Positions 23,171 through 32,938 of a stretch of DNA of 64,000 bases are shown here, piece after piece. The stretch is from Dromiciops gliroides (taxonomy: Eukaryota; Chordata; Mammalia; Microbiotheria; Microbiotheriidae): positions 197,099,026 to 197,163,025 of the forward strand of contig NC_057861.1 in assembly GCF_019393635.1 (NCBI RefSeq), written 5' to 3'. Every line of letters starts with the position of its first letter. Position 1 is the first letter of the stretch. The position numbers were made by a program, and so were the translations under genes. Below the pieces are notes generated by a model. The model was given only the letters and a program-made list of their open reading frames with translations. It did not search any database and had not been told where the DNA came from.

Positions 23171-24806
23171 CTGTACCAAACCTGAAGCTTTACTATAAAG
23201 CGGCAGTCATCAAAACTATTTGGTACTAGCTAAGAAAAAAAAAGTGGAGGATCAATGGAATAGGTTAGGCACATGAGACACAAAAGTAAATGACTTTAGT
23301 AATGTACTGTTTGATAAACCCAAAGACTCCAGCTTCTGGCATAGGAACTCAGTATTTGACAAAAACTGCTGGGAAACTGGAAGATTAGTATGGCAGAAAC
23401 TAGTCATAGACCAACATCTTACACCTTATACTAAAATAAGGTCAAAATGGGTACATGATTTAGACTAAAAGGTGATACCATAGGTAAATTAGGAGAGGAA
23501 GGAATAGTCTACCTCTCAGATCTTTGGAAAGGAGAACAGTTTATGACCAAACAAGAGATAGAAAATAGTATGAAATGCAAAATGGATGATTTTGATTACA
23601 TTAAATTTAAAAAGTTTTGTACAAACAGAAGAAATGCATCCAAAATTAGAAGGGAGACAGAAAGCTGGGAAACAATTTTTATAGTCAGTACTTCTAATAA
23701 AGCCCTCATTTCTAAAATATATCGAGAACTAAATCAAATTTATAAGAATCCAAGTCATTTCCCAATTGAGGATATGAACAGGCAATTTTCTGATGAAGAA
23801 ATCAAAGCTATCTATTGCCATATGGAAAAATGCTCTGAATCACAAATGATTAGAGAAATGCAAATTAAAAGAACTCTGAGGTACCACCCGACACCTATCA
23901 GATTGGCTAATATGACAAAAAAGGAAAATAATATACGTTAGAGAAGTTGTGGAAAAATTGCAACGCTAATGCATTGTTGGTGGAGCTGTGAACTGGTCCA
24001 ACTATTCTGGAGAGCAGTTTGGAACTATGCCCAAAGGGCTATAAAGGAATGTATACCCTTTGATCCAGTAATACCACTATTAGGTCTTTTCCCCAAAGAG
24101 ATCATAAAAAGGGAAAAGGACCCATGTGTACAAAAATATTCATAGCTGCTGTTTTTGTGTTGGCAAGGAATTGGAAATTGAGGGGGTGCCCATCAGTTGG
24201 GGAATGGCTGAACAAGTTGTGGTATATGAATGTAATGGAATACTATTGTGTTGTAAGAAACGATGAGCAGGCAGATTTCAGAGAAACCTGGAAGGACTTG
24301 CATGAACTGATGATGACTGAGATGAGCATAACCATGAGAACATTGTCCACAGTATCAACAACATTATGTGATGATCAACTGTGATAGACTTGATTCTTCT
24401 CAGCAATACAGTGGTCCAAGATAGTTCCAAAGGACTCATGATGGAAAATGCTCTCCAAATCCAGAAAAAAAAAGAACTCTTGAATCTGGATGCAGATCGA
24501 ACCATATTATTTCTATTGGTTTTTGTTGTTGTTGTTTTTCTTTTTTGAGATTTTTCCTTTTTGCTCTGATTCTTCTCTCATAAAATGACTAACGCAGAAA
24601 TATGTTTAGTGTGATTGTACATATATAACCTATATCAGATTGCTTGCTGTCTTGGGGGGGAAGGGAGGAGAGGGAGGGGATGGAGGGAGAAAAATTTGAA
24701 ACTAGAAATCTTATAAAAACAAATGTTGAAAACTATCTCTAAATGTAACTGAAAATAATAAAATATTTATATGGAAAAAATTAATTTAAAAAATTTTAAA
24801 AAGAAA
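23171..24806 (+). mobile_element. L1, 5'-truncated; ORF2 C-terminus plus 3' UTR
   Basis: Forward marsupial L1 beginning inside ORF2. Open stretches at 23543-23941 and 24124-24384 encode LISKIYRELNQIYKNPSHFP and then CTKIFIAAVFVLARNWKLRG...WLNKLWYMNVMEYYCV, the conserved ORF2 C-terminal landmarks. The intervening frame is broken. The 3' UTR (24385-24780) includes gatagttccaaaggactcat and ends in an A-rich tail with aataaaatatttatatgg. A 17-bp duplication with two differences (gaaaaagttgctgagcc at 23154-23170, gaaaaggctgctgagcc at 24807-24823) flanks it and fixes both ends. Inserted into the coiled-coil retrocopy. Confidence 0.92.
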
Positions 24807-24823
24807 GAAAAGGCTGCTGAGCC

Positions 24824-24870
24824 AAAGAGAGAGAAATTTAGAATTTAGATCCAACTAAATCATTTCATTG
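24824..24870 (+). pseudogene. Coiled-coil retrocopy, part downstream of the L1
   Basis: Immediately after the L1 duplication, coding-like sequence resumes (aaagagagagaaatttaga; residues EPKEREK continuing the AEP at 23170). It fades into non-coding sequence within about 50 bases. The end of the retrocopy and any polyA tail could not be fixed. Confidence 0.45.
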
Positions 24871-24935
24871 TATTTGTTCAGAGCTTATATAAGCATGTGA
24901 AATTTCATAGTTTTGAGGAAGGGAATAATCAGGTA

Positions 24936-25087
24936 TGATCCAGGTAAGTGGCACAGTAGACAGAGCACCAGTCCTGGAGTCAGGAGGACCTGAGTTCAAA
25001 TGTGGCCTCAGACACTTGATATTTACTAGCTGTGTGACCCTGGGCAAGTCACTTAACTCCAATTGCCTCACAAAAAAACAAAAACAA
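24936..25087 (+). mobile_element. Marsupial tRNA-headed SINE
   Basis: Forward copy: ggtaagtggcacagtagaca head, agtcaggaggacctgagttc, agctgtgtgaccctgggcaa core and an A-rich tail. The duplication aatcaggta at 24927-24935 recurs at 25088-25096. Confidence 0.9.
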
Positions 25088-25349
25088 AATCAGGTAAAAC
25101 AGTCTGAGCATTAAGATAAGTAGACTGGGGCTCTCAGGATGGAAACTAAAACATGCTTCTATATATAAGGATCTTTTAGAATCATAATATGCTTTAAAAA
25201 CCCTTTAAAAAATAACTTGTCAGTAATTTCCTCAGGCTAAATAAAAAGAGAAAGATAACAGAAATAACTGTACAATTACAGCAAAGGTATTTGCCACTCT
25301 CCAGGCAGATATCCAACAGAGCATTCAAATCAAAGAGGAAACCCCTAGA

Positions 25350-25500
25350 ACAAAGTTATTTAAACTGTGGGTCTCAACCACAAGTGGGGTTGTGTAACTT
25401 AATGTGGGTGTCATGAAAAATTTGTCAGTCAATGTTTGATTTTTATGCCTATTTTATATACCTATATCCCCCAGGCCCCCTGGCCTATAATATGCTAAGA
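25350..25500. mobile_element. hAT/Charlie-like short element remnant
   Basis: Contains taaactgtgggtctcaacca, a degenerate tggggttgtgtaacttaatg and tgggtgtcatgaaaaatttg, then attttatatacctatatccc. This order is typical of a marsupial Charlie-type non-autonomous element. Terminal repeats not resolved. Confidence 0.55.
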
Positions 25501-25554
25501 TCCTACAGTTGCTCCTATTTTCTTATGACATTGTGCTGTTTTCAGTGCCTCAGA

Positions 25555-26180
25555 ACACTAAAGAGCATCCAAAATGACAGTCACTCAAAGGAACCTTACA
25601 CAACATACACACAAAACAAATGGATGGAAAAATGTTTATTGTTTAGATTATGACATGCAGTTGGATAGGCAAACCATAGGGCTGGTCTACTGCAAAATAT
25701 ATCTTGGAGAGAAACTGAAGATAGACAATGAACTGGGCCAAGGATTGAATAAGAAGACAGTGGGCTGGATTGCCTTTGAGAAAATGACCTCAAATTTTTC
25801 CCTGAAACAAAGGCCTGAATTTTTAAAAATCAGTATATTTCAGTGACACTATAAGGCTGCAAATCACAGAGCACTACAGTCTGAAAAATTAAAGTTGTAA
25901 GCCATTCAAATGACAAAGAAGAGGTGCATAGTGGGCATTGAGTTGGGTATAAAGTATTACCAGTGAAACATTGTGAAAAAATGACATAAATGATTTCATA
26001 AGAGACCTGTATAACAAATCAGAAGATGTAGGAAAGGGAAGGAAAACCAATGGATAGCCCATGTGCTCCACAGTCATCCATATAACATCAAGAAATAAAG
26101 ACTAGGATAGGGATAAAGTAGTACAGGATAAGATATGGAACAAAAATGCCCAACAGGGTACTCAAAGACATGAGTAGGGA
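25555..26180 (+). mobile_element. RTE-clade LINE fragment (C-terminal part of the polyprotein)
   Basis: An open stretch at 25574-25846 includes YLGEKLKIDNELGQGLNKK, followed by a tryptophan-alanine pair (WIAFEKM). This is the conserved block after the RTE reverse transcriptase (Y-L-G-x2-L/I-x3-N/D-x3-E-I/L-x2-R/K). Further on, broken frames around 25900-26110 still show the R-x-M-x-R-R-x-x-G-I segment and NQWIAHVLHS, the RTE tail motif in which a W-A-G-H-V-type core precedes a D-N-R-W-type segment. Multiple stops. BovB/RTE LINEs are known in marsupials; the subfamily is not assigned. Confidence 0.7.
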
Positions 26181-26384
26181 AATAGTAAAACAGCACATAG
26201 GTACATGCCCTCTATAAATTTAAAACAGCTGCTCAGCTGCTACAGATGCAGAAAGAACTGAAAGTTGTAATTGTTGAACCTATGTTAGTAATCATTGAAA
26301 CTGATAGGATAATATATTTAGAGTTAAAAGCAATGCTACTTAAGGATTACTTAGCATCTAATTCATTTATTTTATGGATGATGA

Positions 26385-26421
26385 ACATGCCATCAATGAA
26401 CTCCCTTAAAAACCCTCCAGG
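26385..26421 (+). mobile_element. L1 ORF2 fragment, piece before the SINE
   Basis: Encodes the residues leading to the K-x-P-G-P-D-G motif at the front of the L1 reverse transcriptase; the motif is split by the SINE at 26422. The L1 may extend further upstream (to about 26240), but that part is not clearly recognisable. Confidence 0.6.
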
Positions 26422-26573
26422 GGTGGCAGCCAGGTGGCACAGTGGATAAAGCACTGGCCCTGGATCCAGGAAACCTGAGTTCAAATTTTACCTCAGACCC
26501 TTGACATTTACTAGCTGTGTGACCCTGGGCAAGTCACTTAACCCTCATTGCCCCACCAAAAAATAAATAAATA
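26422..26573 (+). mobile_element. Marsupial tRNA-headed SINE
   Basis: Forward full-length copy: ggcagccaggtggcacagtg, ataaagcactggccctgg, agctgtgtgaccctgggcaa, ending in a (AAAT)-like tail. Flanks share aaccctccaggg / aaatttccaggg, a slightly mutated duplication. Splits the L1 P-G-P-D-G motif. Confidence 0.88.
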
Positions 26574-26964
26574 AAAATTTCCAGGGCCAGATGGGTTTCC
26601 AAGTGAATTCTACCAAATATTTAAAGAACAATTAATTCCAATGCTATACAAATTATTTGGAAAAATAGGTGAAGGAGTTCTACCAAATTCCTTTTATGAC
26701 ACAAATATTGTGTTGATACCTAAACCAAGCAGAGCCAAAACAGAGAAAGAAAATTACAGACCAATTTCCCTAATGAATATCGATGCAAACATCTTAAATA
26801 AAATAGGAAGGAAATTACAGCAAGTGATGACCAGGATAATACACTATGACCAAGTGGGATTTATACCAGGAATGCAAGGCTGGTTCAGCATTAGAAAAAC
26901 TATCAATATAATCAACCACATCAATAACAAAACTAATAAAAATCATAAGATTATCTCAACAGAT
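26574..26964 (+). mobile_element. L1 ORF2 reverse-transcriptase segment
   Basis: Open frame from 26641 encodes [39 protein letters not shown] and [20 protein letters not shown]: reverse-transcriptase motifs 0-2 (P-K-P, Y-R-P-I-S-L, N-K-I, Q-x-G-F-I-P). The sequence then runs into a foreign insert at 26965. Confidence 0.9.
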
Positions 26965-27142
26965 AATAATAGACGCAGGAACCGACAGCAACAGAGAGCG
27001 CGGTTTTCCAATGTCCTCATTGCGGCAGGAGCTGCAGCTCCCGTATCGAACCGCTCAGCCACACTGTGGCCTGTGGCTCTTCAAGGTGCTGATCCATGGT
27101 CGTCCGTGACTGGCGGAAGCCTACTACTACTACTACTACTAC
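26965..27142 (+). mobile_element. 3' end of an RTE-like LINE with C2HC finger and (CTA)n tail
   Basis: 178-bp GC-rich insert flanked by a 13-bp duplication with one difference (tatctcaacagat at 26952-26964, tatctcaatagat at 27143-27155). One forward frame encodes [18 protein letters not shown] followed by HTVAC and a stop shortly after. This is a C-x2-C...H-x3-C finger of the kind that ends the polyprotein of many RTE-like LINEs. The insert ends in about eight CTA/ACT triplets rather than polyA, as expected for RTE-clade LINEs or SINEs they mobilise. Alternative: an RTE-driven SINE sharing this 3' end. Confidence 0.75.
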
Positions 27143-27550
27143 TATCTCAATAGATGCAGAGAAAGCTTTTGACAAAATACAGCACCCATTAATATTAAAA
27201 CACTAGACAGCATAGCAATAAATAGAACTTTCCTTAAAATAGTAAGCAGTATCTACCTAAAACCATCAGCAAACATTATATGTCATGGGGATAAGTTAGA
27301 GGCATTCGCAATAAGTTCAAGGGTGAAACACGGATGTCCATTATCACCTCTATTGTTTAATGTCAGCTTTAGCAATAAGAGAAGAAAGCGCAAGTAAAGG
27401 AATTAGAATAGGCAAAGAGGAAACAAAACTATCACTTTGCAGATGATATGATGGTATACTTAGAGAATCAATTAAAAAACTACTTCAAACAACAACTTTA
27501 GCAAAGTTGCAGGACATAAAATAAATCCACATAAATCATCAGCATTTCTA
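27143..27550 (+). mobile_element. L1 ORF2, continuation after the RTE insert
   Basis: Resumes with D-A-E-K-A-F-D-K-I at 27150, then gggtgaaacacggatgtcca (the G-x-x-Q-G-C-P-L-S-type block, here G-V-K-H-G-C-P-L-S-P-L-L) and cagatgatatgatggtatac (the A-D-D-M catalytic block). Frame disruptions occur. Ends near 27550 at a MIR fragment. Confidence 0.88.
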
Positions 27551-27551
27551 T

Positions 27552-27685
27552 TTTATGGATGAGAAAACTGAAGAGGCCCAGAGAGATTGTGACTTCCATA
27601 GTCACACAAATAGTAAACTACAGATGCAATATTTGAACCTGTTTTTTTATTCCATATTCAGTGCTCTTTATACTGATTTTGGAAT
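27552..27685 (-). mobile_element. MIR SINE fragment
   Basis: Reverse order tatggatgagaaaactgaag, a degenerate gacttccatagtcacacaaa, gatgcaatatttgaacctg and tattcagtgctctttatac. Confidence 0.7.
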
Positions 27686-27789
27686 AAAGAGGGGTTGATG
27701 GACTAGAGAAGGGTACATGTTCTGATTTTTCTTAAAGGAAGAGAGTTGTGTGCAAATTATAGGCCAGGGAGCTTGTCTTTGTTTCCCAG

Positions 27790-27957
27790 TGTAGTCCCCT
27801 CTCCTCTTCTATTTCTCTTCTCCTTTCTTTGTTCTCTTTCCTCTCCTTCCCCTCTCTTCCCTATCTCCCCATCATTTTCCCCTCTCTTTTTTCTTCTCCT
27901 TTCTCTGTTTCTGTTTCTCTCTGTGTCTTTCTGTTTCTCCCCTCTGTCTCTCTCTCT
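27790..27957 (+). repeat. CT-rich low-complexity tract
   Basis: Long pyrimidine tract of CTCTTC/TCTCC-like units. The apparent open frames across it are pure compositional artefacts. Confidence 0.8.
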
Positions 27958-28075
27958 GTTTCACTTAACCTTTGAGCTTATTTCCTCATCTATAAAATGG
28001 GGGAAATATTTTTTTACAGAGGTGATATGAGGAAAGTACTTTATAAACCTTATAGCAATATGAGAAGTATGTTGT
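27958..28075 (+). mobile_element. MIR/CORE-SINE right half
   Basis: ttcacttaacctttgagctt, ttcctcatctataaaatggg, gaggtgatatgaggaaagta and a degenerate tail. Confidence 0.65.
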
Positions 28076-28164
28076 TTTGAAATATAGACTTGTCCTTCTA
28101 TATGTAATGGAAACTAACGATGAGCCAAGTTAAAATGGTCACATAGAAAGTATCAAGTACAGGT

Positions 28165-28435
28165 CTCTCCTAATTCTTTCACTTTATATCAGACCCTGCT
28201 GCCTCTCTAGTACAGTTAGATTAGGAACTAGGAGAATGACTAAACTCAAGCAGTGTGAGGGGTATGTGTGGCATGACAGCCGTCTTCAAGTATTGGAAGA
28301 GCTGTCTGTTCCTTGATTGAAAGATTAGGTTCTGATTGGCCACAGAGGGCAGAATTAGGAGAAATTGGTAGAAGCTGCTCGGAGGCAGAATTGGGTTTGA
28401 TATAAGGAAAAACATCAATAAATATAAAATTATCT
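28165..28435 (+). mobile_element. L3/CR1 LINE 3' region
   Basis: gagaatgactaaactcaagc, gtggcatgacagccgtcttc, aagtattggaagagctgtc, gccacagagggcagaattag and gatataaggaaaaacatc. The order matches the CR1-clade 3' region; the terminal block continues in other copies (for example 18755-18905). Confidence 0.8.
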
Positions 28436-28870
28436 TTCAATAATGAAATGAGGACCCACCTGTAGAAAAATGTCCATAGCACCCCCTTTTTACTGTGGCA
28501 AATGACTAGAGACAAAGTGGGGGCCCATAAATTAGTGAATACTGGCTGAACATATTGTGATACATGGATGGAATAGAATATAATTGGCCAGTAAGTAAAG
28601 ACAAATATGAAAGAGTCAGAGAAACTTGGGGAAATTTGCATGAACTGGTGCTAAGAAAGTTGAGATCCAAGAGAACACTTTAAATGATGACCATAGTAAT
28701 GTAAAAAGCAAAAAAACACATTTTTTTTGAAAGACATCATATTTCTGAGACTAATCATGACTTTAGAGGACCAATGAGGAAATGTGCCTGTTTCTTGTTG
28801 GTATATAGGTGATAAACTGGAGGTATAGAATAAGATACACATTTAAAACTGTGGCCAGAGTTATTTTTTT
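28436..28870 (+). mobile_element. Degraded L1 3' end
   Basis: aaatttgcatgaactggtgc (near 28635) and ctggctgaacatattgtgat (near 28541) match the ORF2 terminus/3' UTR at 24180-24320. Strongly diverged. Confidence 0.6.
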
Positions 28871-28969
28871 CCCTTGACCATACTTATTTGTTCAGAGAGG
28901 TGGTGATAGGGTTCTATTGGAGGCAATATGTTAGTAGGTAGTGATAGAGATTAAAAAGAAAAGAATGGA

Positions 28970-30606
28970 GGGGGGAGGTGAGCCAAGGTGGTGGAGGAAA
29001 GGCTGTGACTTCCCCAAGGTCCTGACAAACCTGTCCACACACTCCAAAAATAATGCCATAAGACAACTTCCAGAGCAGCCTAACCCACAGAAGAATAGAG
29101 TGAGACTGTTTTCCAGCTAAAGATGACTTAATTAGGTGACTGGGATCACCTGCTATTTGGGCTGAGAGAGGAACTCAGCACAAGGTGCAGACCCAGCCCT
29201 GGACAGACTGTGCCTCCAGGGCCTCGGAGTTTTGGGCACCAGCAGCTTCTTCTGAAGCTTGGCTCACAGACCAGTAAGGGGGGTTTGGCGATTGGATCTG
29301 GTGAAGTGGCTGTGGTCTCTGCTGGAGTTGGGGCAGAGTGCCCATGTTCTGAACCAGTGGGCTGAATCGAGTGATGGTGGCACAGTGGGGGAGGGGCACA
29401 GTCGCACCAAGGTTCCTACCATAGAGAATCAGATTTCAATCAGGCATCTGCTTCTGGGTCAAGATGAGTAAGCAGAGAAAGTAGCTGACCATAGAAAGCT
29501 TCTTTGGGGAAAAGGTAGACCAGAATACACCCTCAGAAGAAGATAATAACAAAGTCAAAGCTCCAACATCCAAAGCTTCCAAGAAAAATACAAATTGGTC
29601 TCAGGCCATGGAAGTGCTCAAAAGGGACTTTGAAGAGAGAGTAAGAGAGATAGAAGGAAGATTTAGAGAGGTGGAGGAAATAATGGAAAGAGAAATGAGA
29701 GAGATGCAGGAGAGTCATGAGAAAAAAAAAGTCAACAGCTTAAAAAGCCAAATGGAAAAGAAGATACAAAAGCTCTCTGAAGAAAATAATTGCCTAAGAA
29801 TTAGGATTGAACAAATGGAAGCTAGTGACTTTATGAGAAAAAAGACACAATAAAGCAAATCCAATTGAATAAAAAATAGAGAGCAATATAAAATATCTCC
29901 TTAGAAAAACAGCTGACCTGGAAAATAGATCCAGGTGAGATAATTTGAAAACCACTGGACTACCTGAAAACCATGATCAAAATAAGAGTTTAGACATCAT
30001 CTTCCAAGAAATTGTCAGGGAAATTTGCCCTGATAATCTAGAAGCAGAAAGTAAAATAGAAATTGAAAGAATTCACCAATCACCTCCTGAAAGAGATCCC
30101 AAAAGAAAAACTTCCAGGAATATTATAGTCAAATTCCAGAGATACCAGGTCAAGGAGAAAATATTACAAGCAGCTAGAAAAAAGGGAATTCAAATACTGT
30201 GAAGCTACAATAAGGATAACACAAGATCTAGCAGCATCTACATTAAAGGATCAGAGGGCATGAAATATAATATTCCAGATGGCAAAGGAACTGGGACTAC
30301 AACCAAAAATCACCTACCCAGAAAAATTGTGTATAATCTTTCAGGGGAAAAATGGGACTCCAATGAAAAAGAGGACTTTCAGGCGTTAGTTATGAAAAGA
30401 CCTGAACTGAATGGCAAATTTGACTTTCAAATACAAGACCCTAGAGAAGCATAAAAAGGTAAACAGGAAAAAGAAATCACGAGGGATAGTAAATTGTTAA
30501 ACTGTTAACATTCCTACATGGGAAGATAATATTTCTAACTCATAAGAACTTTCTCAGTATTAGGGCAGCTGAAAGGAATATACCTAATGTAAGAAAATTA
30601 TTAATA
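28970..30606 (+). mobile_element. HAL1 (+), 5' UTR and ORF1
   Basis: Outer element of the nested block. The 5' UTR (28970-29464) is GC-richer, with two start-poor open frames that are artefacts. ORF1 starts at ATG 29465 (M-S-K-Q-R-K, compare M-S-R-Q-R-K in the inner copy) but is broken early by a stop and frame shifts. Open stretches show a coiled coil (29608-29853, FEERVREIEGRFREVEEIME) and the RNA-binding plus C-terminal domains (29945-30202, including KTSRNIIVKFQRYQ and KEKILQAARKKG). ORF1 ends near 30453. Instead of ORF2 there follows HAL1-specific 3' sequence, interrupted at 30611 by an LTR. A short duplication-like agaaaagaa lies at both outer ends (28960-28968; about 35339-35347). Confidence 0.85.
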
Positions 30607-30610
30607 ATAG

Positions 30611-30979
30611 TGTGTTTTGGGGTTCTATGAGACCCAGAGAGCCTGGCCAGACTTTTCTTGAGGCCAGCCCAGAGTCAGGAGAATTTCAAAGGAAATGTGG
30701 TTGGACCTTGGACTGTGAATAGGGATTAAAACCACAGCTACTTGAAGGCTTTTTCCCCTTGGAGGCCTCCATACTCTTACATGGGCTCCATACTCTGACA
30801 TCAGCATGCACTGCTCCAGACCACCCTCAAATCCAGTGAACCAGTAGATTTGAATGATGCTAGCCAATTAGCTTTGAGCAGTGTGTAATTGCTCTCATCC
30901 GGCCCGCAGGGAGCTTACACAGTCACGCATGCTCAGGGCCCTGAAATTTGGGGAGAGCAGATACAGCCCACTATGGTTC

Positions 30980-31049
<70 letters not shown>

Positions 31050-31249
31050 TCTTTCCTAGCCAGGCTTTCCTAACTTTCTGAGCCATGTGCTCTCTTTACT
31101 AATATTTAATATGCTTTAATAAATGATTAATGCTCATAACTGGTGCAGTAGCCTCTAGTTTCAAAGTAACAAATATATAATTAACCCCAGCTATGTTCCC
31201 TAAACTTGGGACAATTATAGGGCAACCACATTTAATTTTACTTGCTGCA
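30611..31249. mobile_element. Solo LTR of an endogenous retrovirus-like element (copy 1)
   Basis: Bounded by TG...CA and flanked by a 4-bp near-match duplication (atag 30607-30610, ttag 31250-31253). It shares its whole order with the second copy at 55729-56296: catgctca-like and ccaattagctttgag blocks, then ctctctttactaatatttaa, a possible AATAAA polyadenylation signal near 31120, and ttgggacaattatagggc near the end. No internal gag/pol/env region is present, so it is a solo LTR. It interrupts the outer HAL1 and so is younger than it. Orientation is inferred as plus from the polyadenylation signal. Family name unknown; class not decided. Confidence 0.75.
30984..31044 (+). repeat. (CT)n microsatellite inside LTR copy 1
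   Basis: About 30 CT units without interruption, except near the end. Absent at the matching place in LTR copy 2. Confidence 0.95.
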
Positions 31250-31321
31250 TTAGACAGAGGGCACAGGTGTAAAATGAATATGAAGGGATGATATCTGTAA
31301 AATATTTATTTTTTGTCTATC
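31250..31321 (+). mobile_element. HAL1 (+), short piece between LTR and SINE
   Basis: tagacagagggcacaggtgt and aatatgaagggatgatatct are HAL1 post-ORF1 sequence; the outer element resumes here and is then cut by a SINE and the inner HAL1. Confidence 0.7.
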
Positions 31322-31437
31322 CTTGTTTTTTGTGGGGCAGGCAGGGTGGGGTGGCTTATGTCTGGAGCTGGATTTGGTCTTGGGGCCTCCTAGGTCCAGG
31401 GCTAGTGTTCTATCTACTGTGTCACCTATCTGCCCCA
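31322..31437 (-). mobile_element. Marsupial SINE, internally deleted
   Basis: Reverse copy: tttttgtggggcaggcaggg, then ggagctggatttggtcttgg, ccagggctagtgttctatct and the cacctatctgcccc head. The acttgcccagggtcacacag core is missing. Confidence 0.8.
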
Positions 31438-31642
31438 TGATGACATGTTTTTAGTTTTTTTCCAGTGCAACAAACATTTATTTTATTTTTTCCAGTTTCA
31501 TGTAAGGGTAGTTTTCAACATTCATTTTCATAAGATTTAGAGTTCCAAATTTTTCTCCCTCCCTCCCTTCCCCCCCCCCGCCTCCACAAAACAGCAACCA
31601 ATCTGATATAAGTTATATATATACAATCAACAAGTGCTCTTT

Positions 31643-31795
31643 TTTTGTTTTTTGTTTTTTTAGTGAGGCAATTGGGGTTGTGACTTGTCCATGGTCACAC
31701 AGCTAGTAAGTATTAAGTGTCTGAGGCCGGATTTGAACTCAGGTACTCCTGACTCCAGGGCCAGTGCTCTATCCACTGTGCGATCTAGCTGCCCC
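31643..31795 (-). mobile_element. Marsupial tRNA-headed SINE in inner HAL1
   Basis: Reverse full-length copy (tggtcacacagctagtaagt; head gatctagctgcccc). Duplication aacaagtgctctttt at 31629-31643 versus aacaagtgttctttt at 31796-31810. Confidence 0.92.
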
Positions 31796-32160
31796 AACAA
31801 GTGTTCTTTTTATCAGTTCTTTCTATGGGAGTAGATAGTATGCTTCATTATTCGTCCCTTGGGATTGTCTTGGATCATTTGTATTGCTGAGAATAGTTAA
31901 TTCATTCACAATTGCTCATACAACAATATTGCTGTCACTATGAACAATGTCCTCCCAGTTCTGCTTACTTCATTATACATCAGTTCTTATGAGTCTTTCC
32001 AGGTTTTTCTGGGATCATCCTGCTTGTCATTTCCTATAGCACAATACCATTCCACCACAATCATATACACCAGATTCTTCATTCATTCCCCAATTGATGG
32101 GCATTCCCTTGATTCCCAATTCTTAGCCACCACAAAGAGTTGCTTTAAATATTTTTTGAA

Positions 32161-32323
32161 GGGCAGCTAGGTGGCACAGTAGATAAAGCAAATGCCCTGG
32201 ATTCAGGAGGACTTGAGTTAAAATCTGGCCTCAGACACTTGACACTTACTAGCTGTGAGAACCTGGGCAAGTCACTTAACCCCAATTGCCTCAAAAAACA
32301 AAAGAAAGAAATTTTTTAAAAGG
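32161..32323 (+). mobile_element. Marsupial SINE, first of a tandem pair
   Basis: Forward copy gggcagctaggtggcacagt ... agctgtgagaacctgggcaa, with an A-rich tail running directly into the next SINE. Confidence 0.92.
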
Positions 32324-32325
32324 TG

Positions 32326-32474
32326 GGGGGCAGCTAGGTGGCACAGTGGATAAAGCAACAGCCCTGGATTCAGGAGGACCCAAGTTCAAATCCGGTCTCA
32401 GACCCTTGACACCTACTAGCTGTGTGACCCTGGGCAAATCACTTAACCCCAATAGCCTCACCAAAAAAAAATTA
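32326..32474 (+). mobile_element. Marsupial SINE, second of a tandem pair
   Basis: Forward copy starting ggggcagctaggtggcacag at 32327, in the tail of the preceding SINE; same strand, full length, polyA tail followed by the resumed HAL1 (atattttgtacaattttccc). Confidence 0.92.
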
Positions 32475-32938
32475 TATATATATTTTGTACAATTTTCCCC
32501 CTTTTCTCTTTTTCACTTGTACTATTGTTAACTGTTTCCCTCCATCCTATTCCCTTCCCTATTATATTTACTCTATTATCTATCTTCTTTCACCCTATCC
32601 CTCTTCAAAAGGGATTTGCTTCTGTCTGTCCCCTCCTCCAATCTGCCCTCCCTGCTTTTGCCCCTCTCTCTTTATCCCCTTCCCCTCCTATTTTCCTGCC
32701 GGTTTAGATAGATTATTCCCCTCACCAATTAAGTGTGTATGTTATTCCCTCCTTGAGCCAATTCTGATGAGATTGAGGTCTTTGAGCCAAAATTCATTTA
32801 CTGCCCTGATTCTCCCCCATCTCTTCCCCCACTCTTAAGCCCTTTCCTGTTTCTTTGATGTGCGATTTCACCCTCTGCCCTTCCCCCTCCCCCAGTGCAT
32901 TCCTCTCATCCCTCAATTTTACCCTAAAGATGTCATCA

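Noticed and set aside
29175-29471. Opposed open frames as a small gene pair
   Set aside because: They lie in the GC-richer 5' UTR of the outer HAL1.
30881-31086. Frames encoding Ser-Leu or Arg-Glu repeats
   Set aside because: They are translations of the CT microsatellite inside a solo LTR.
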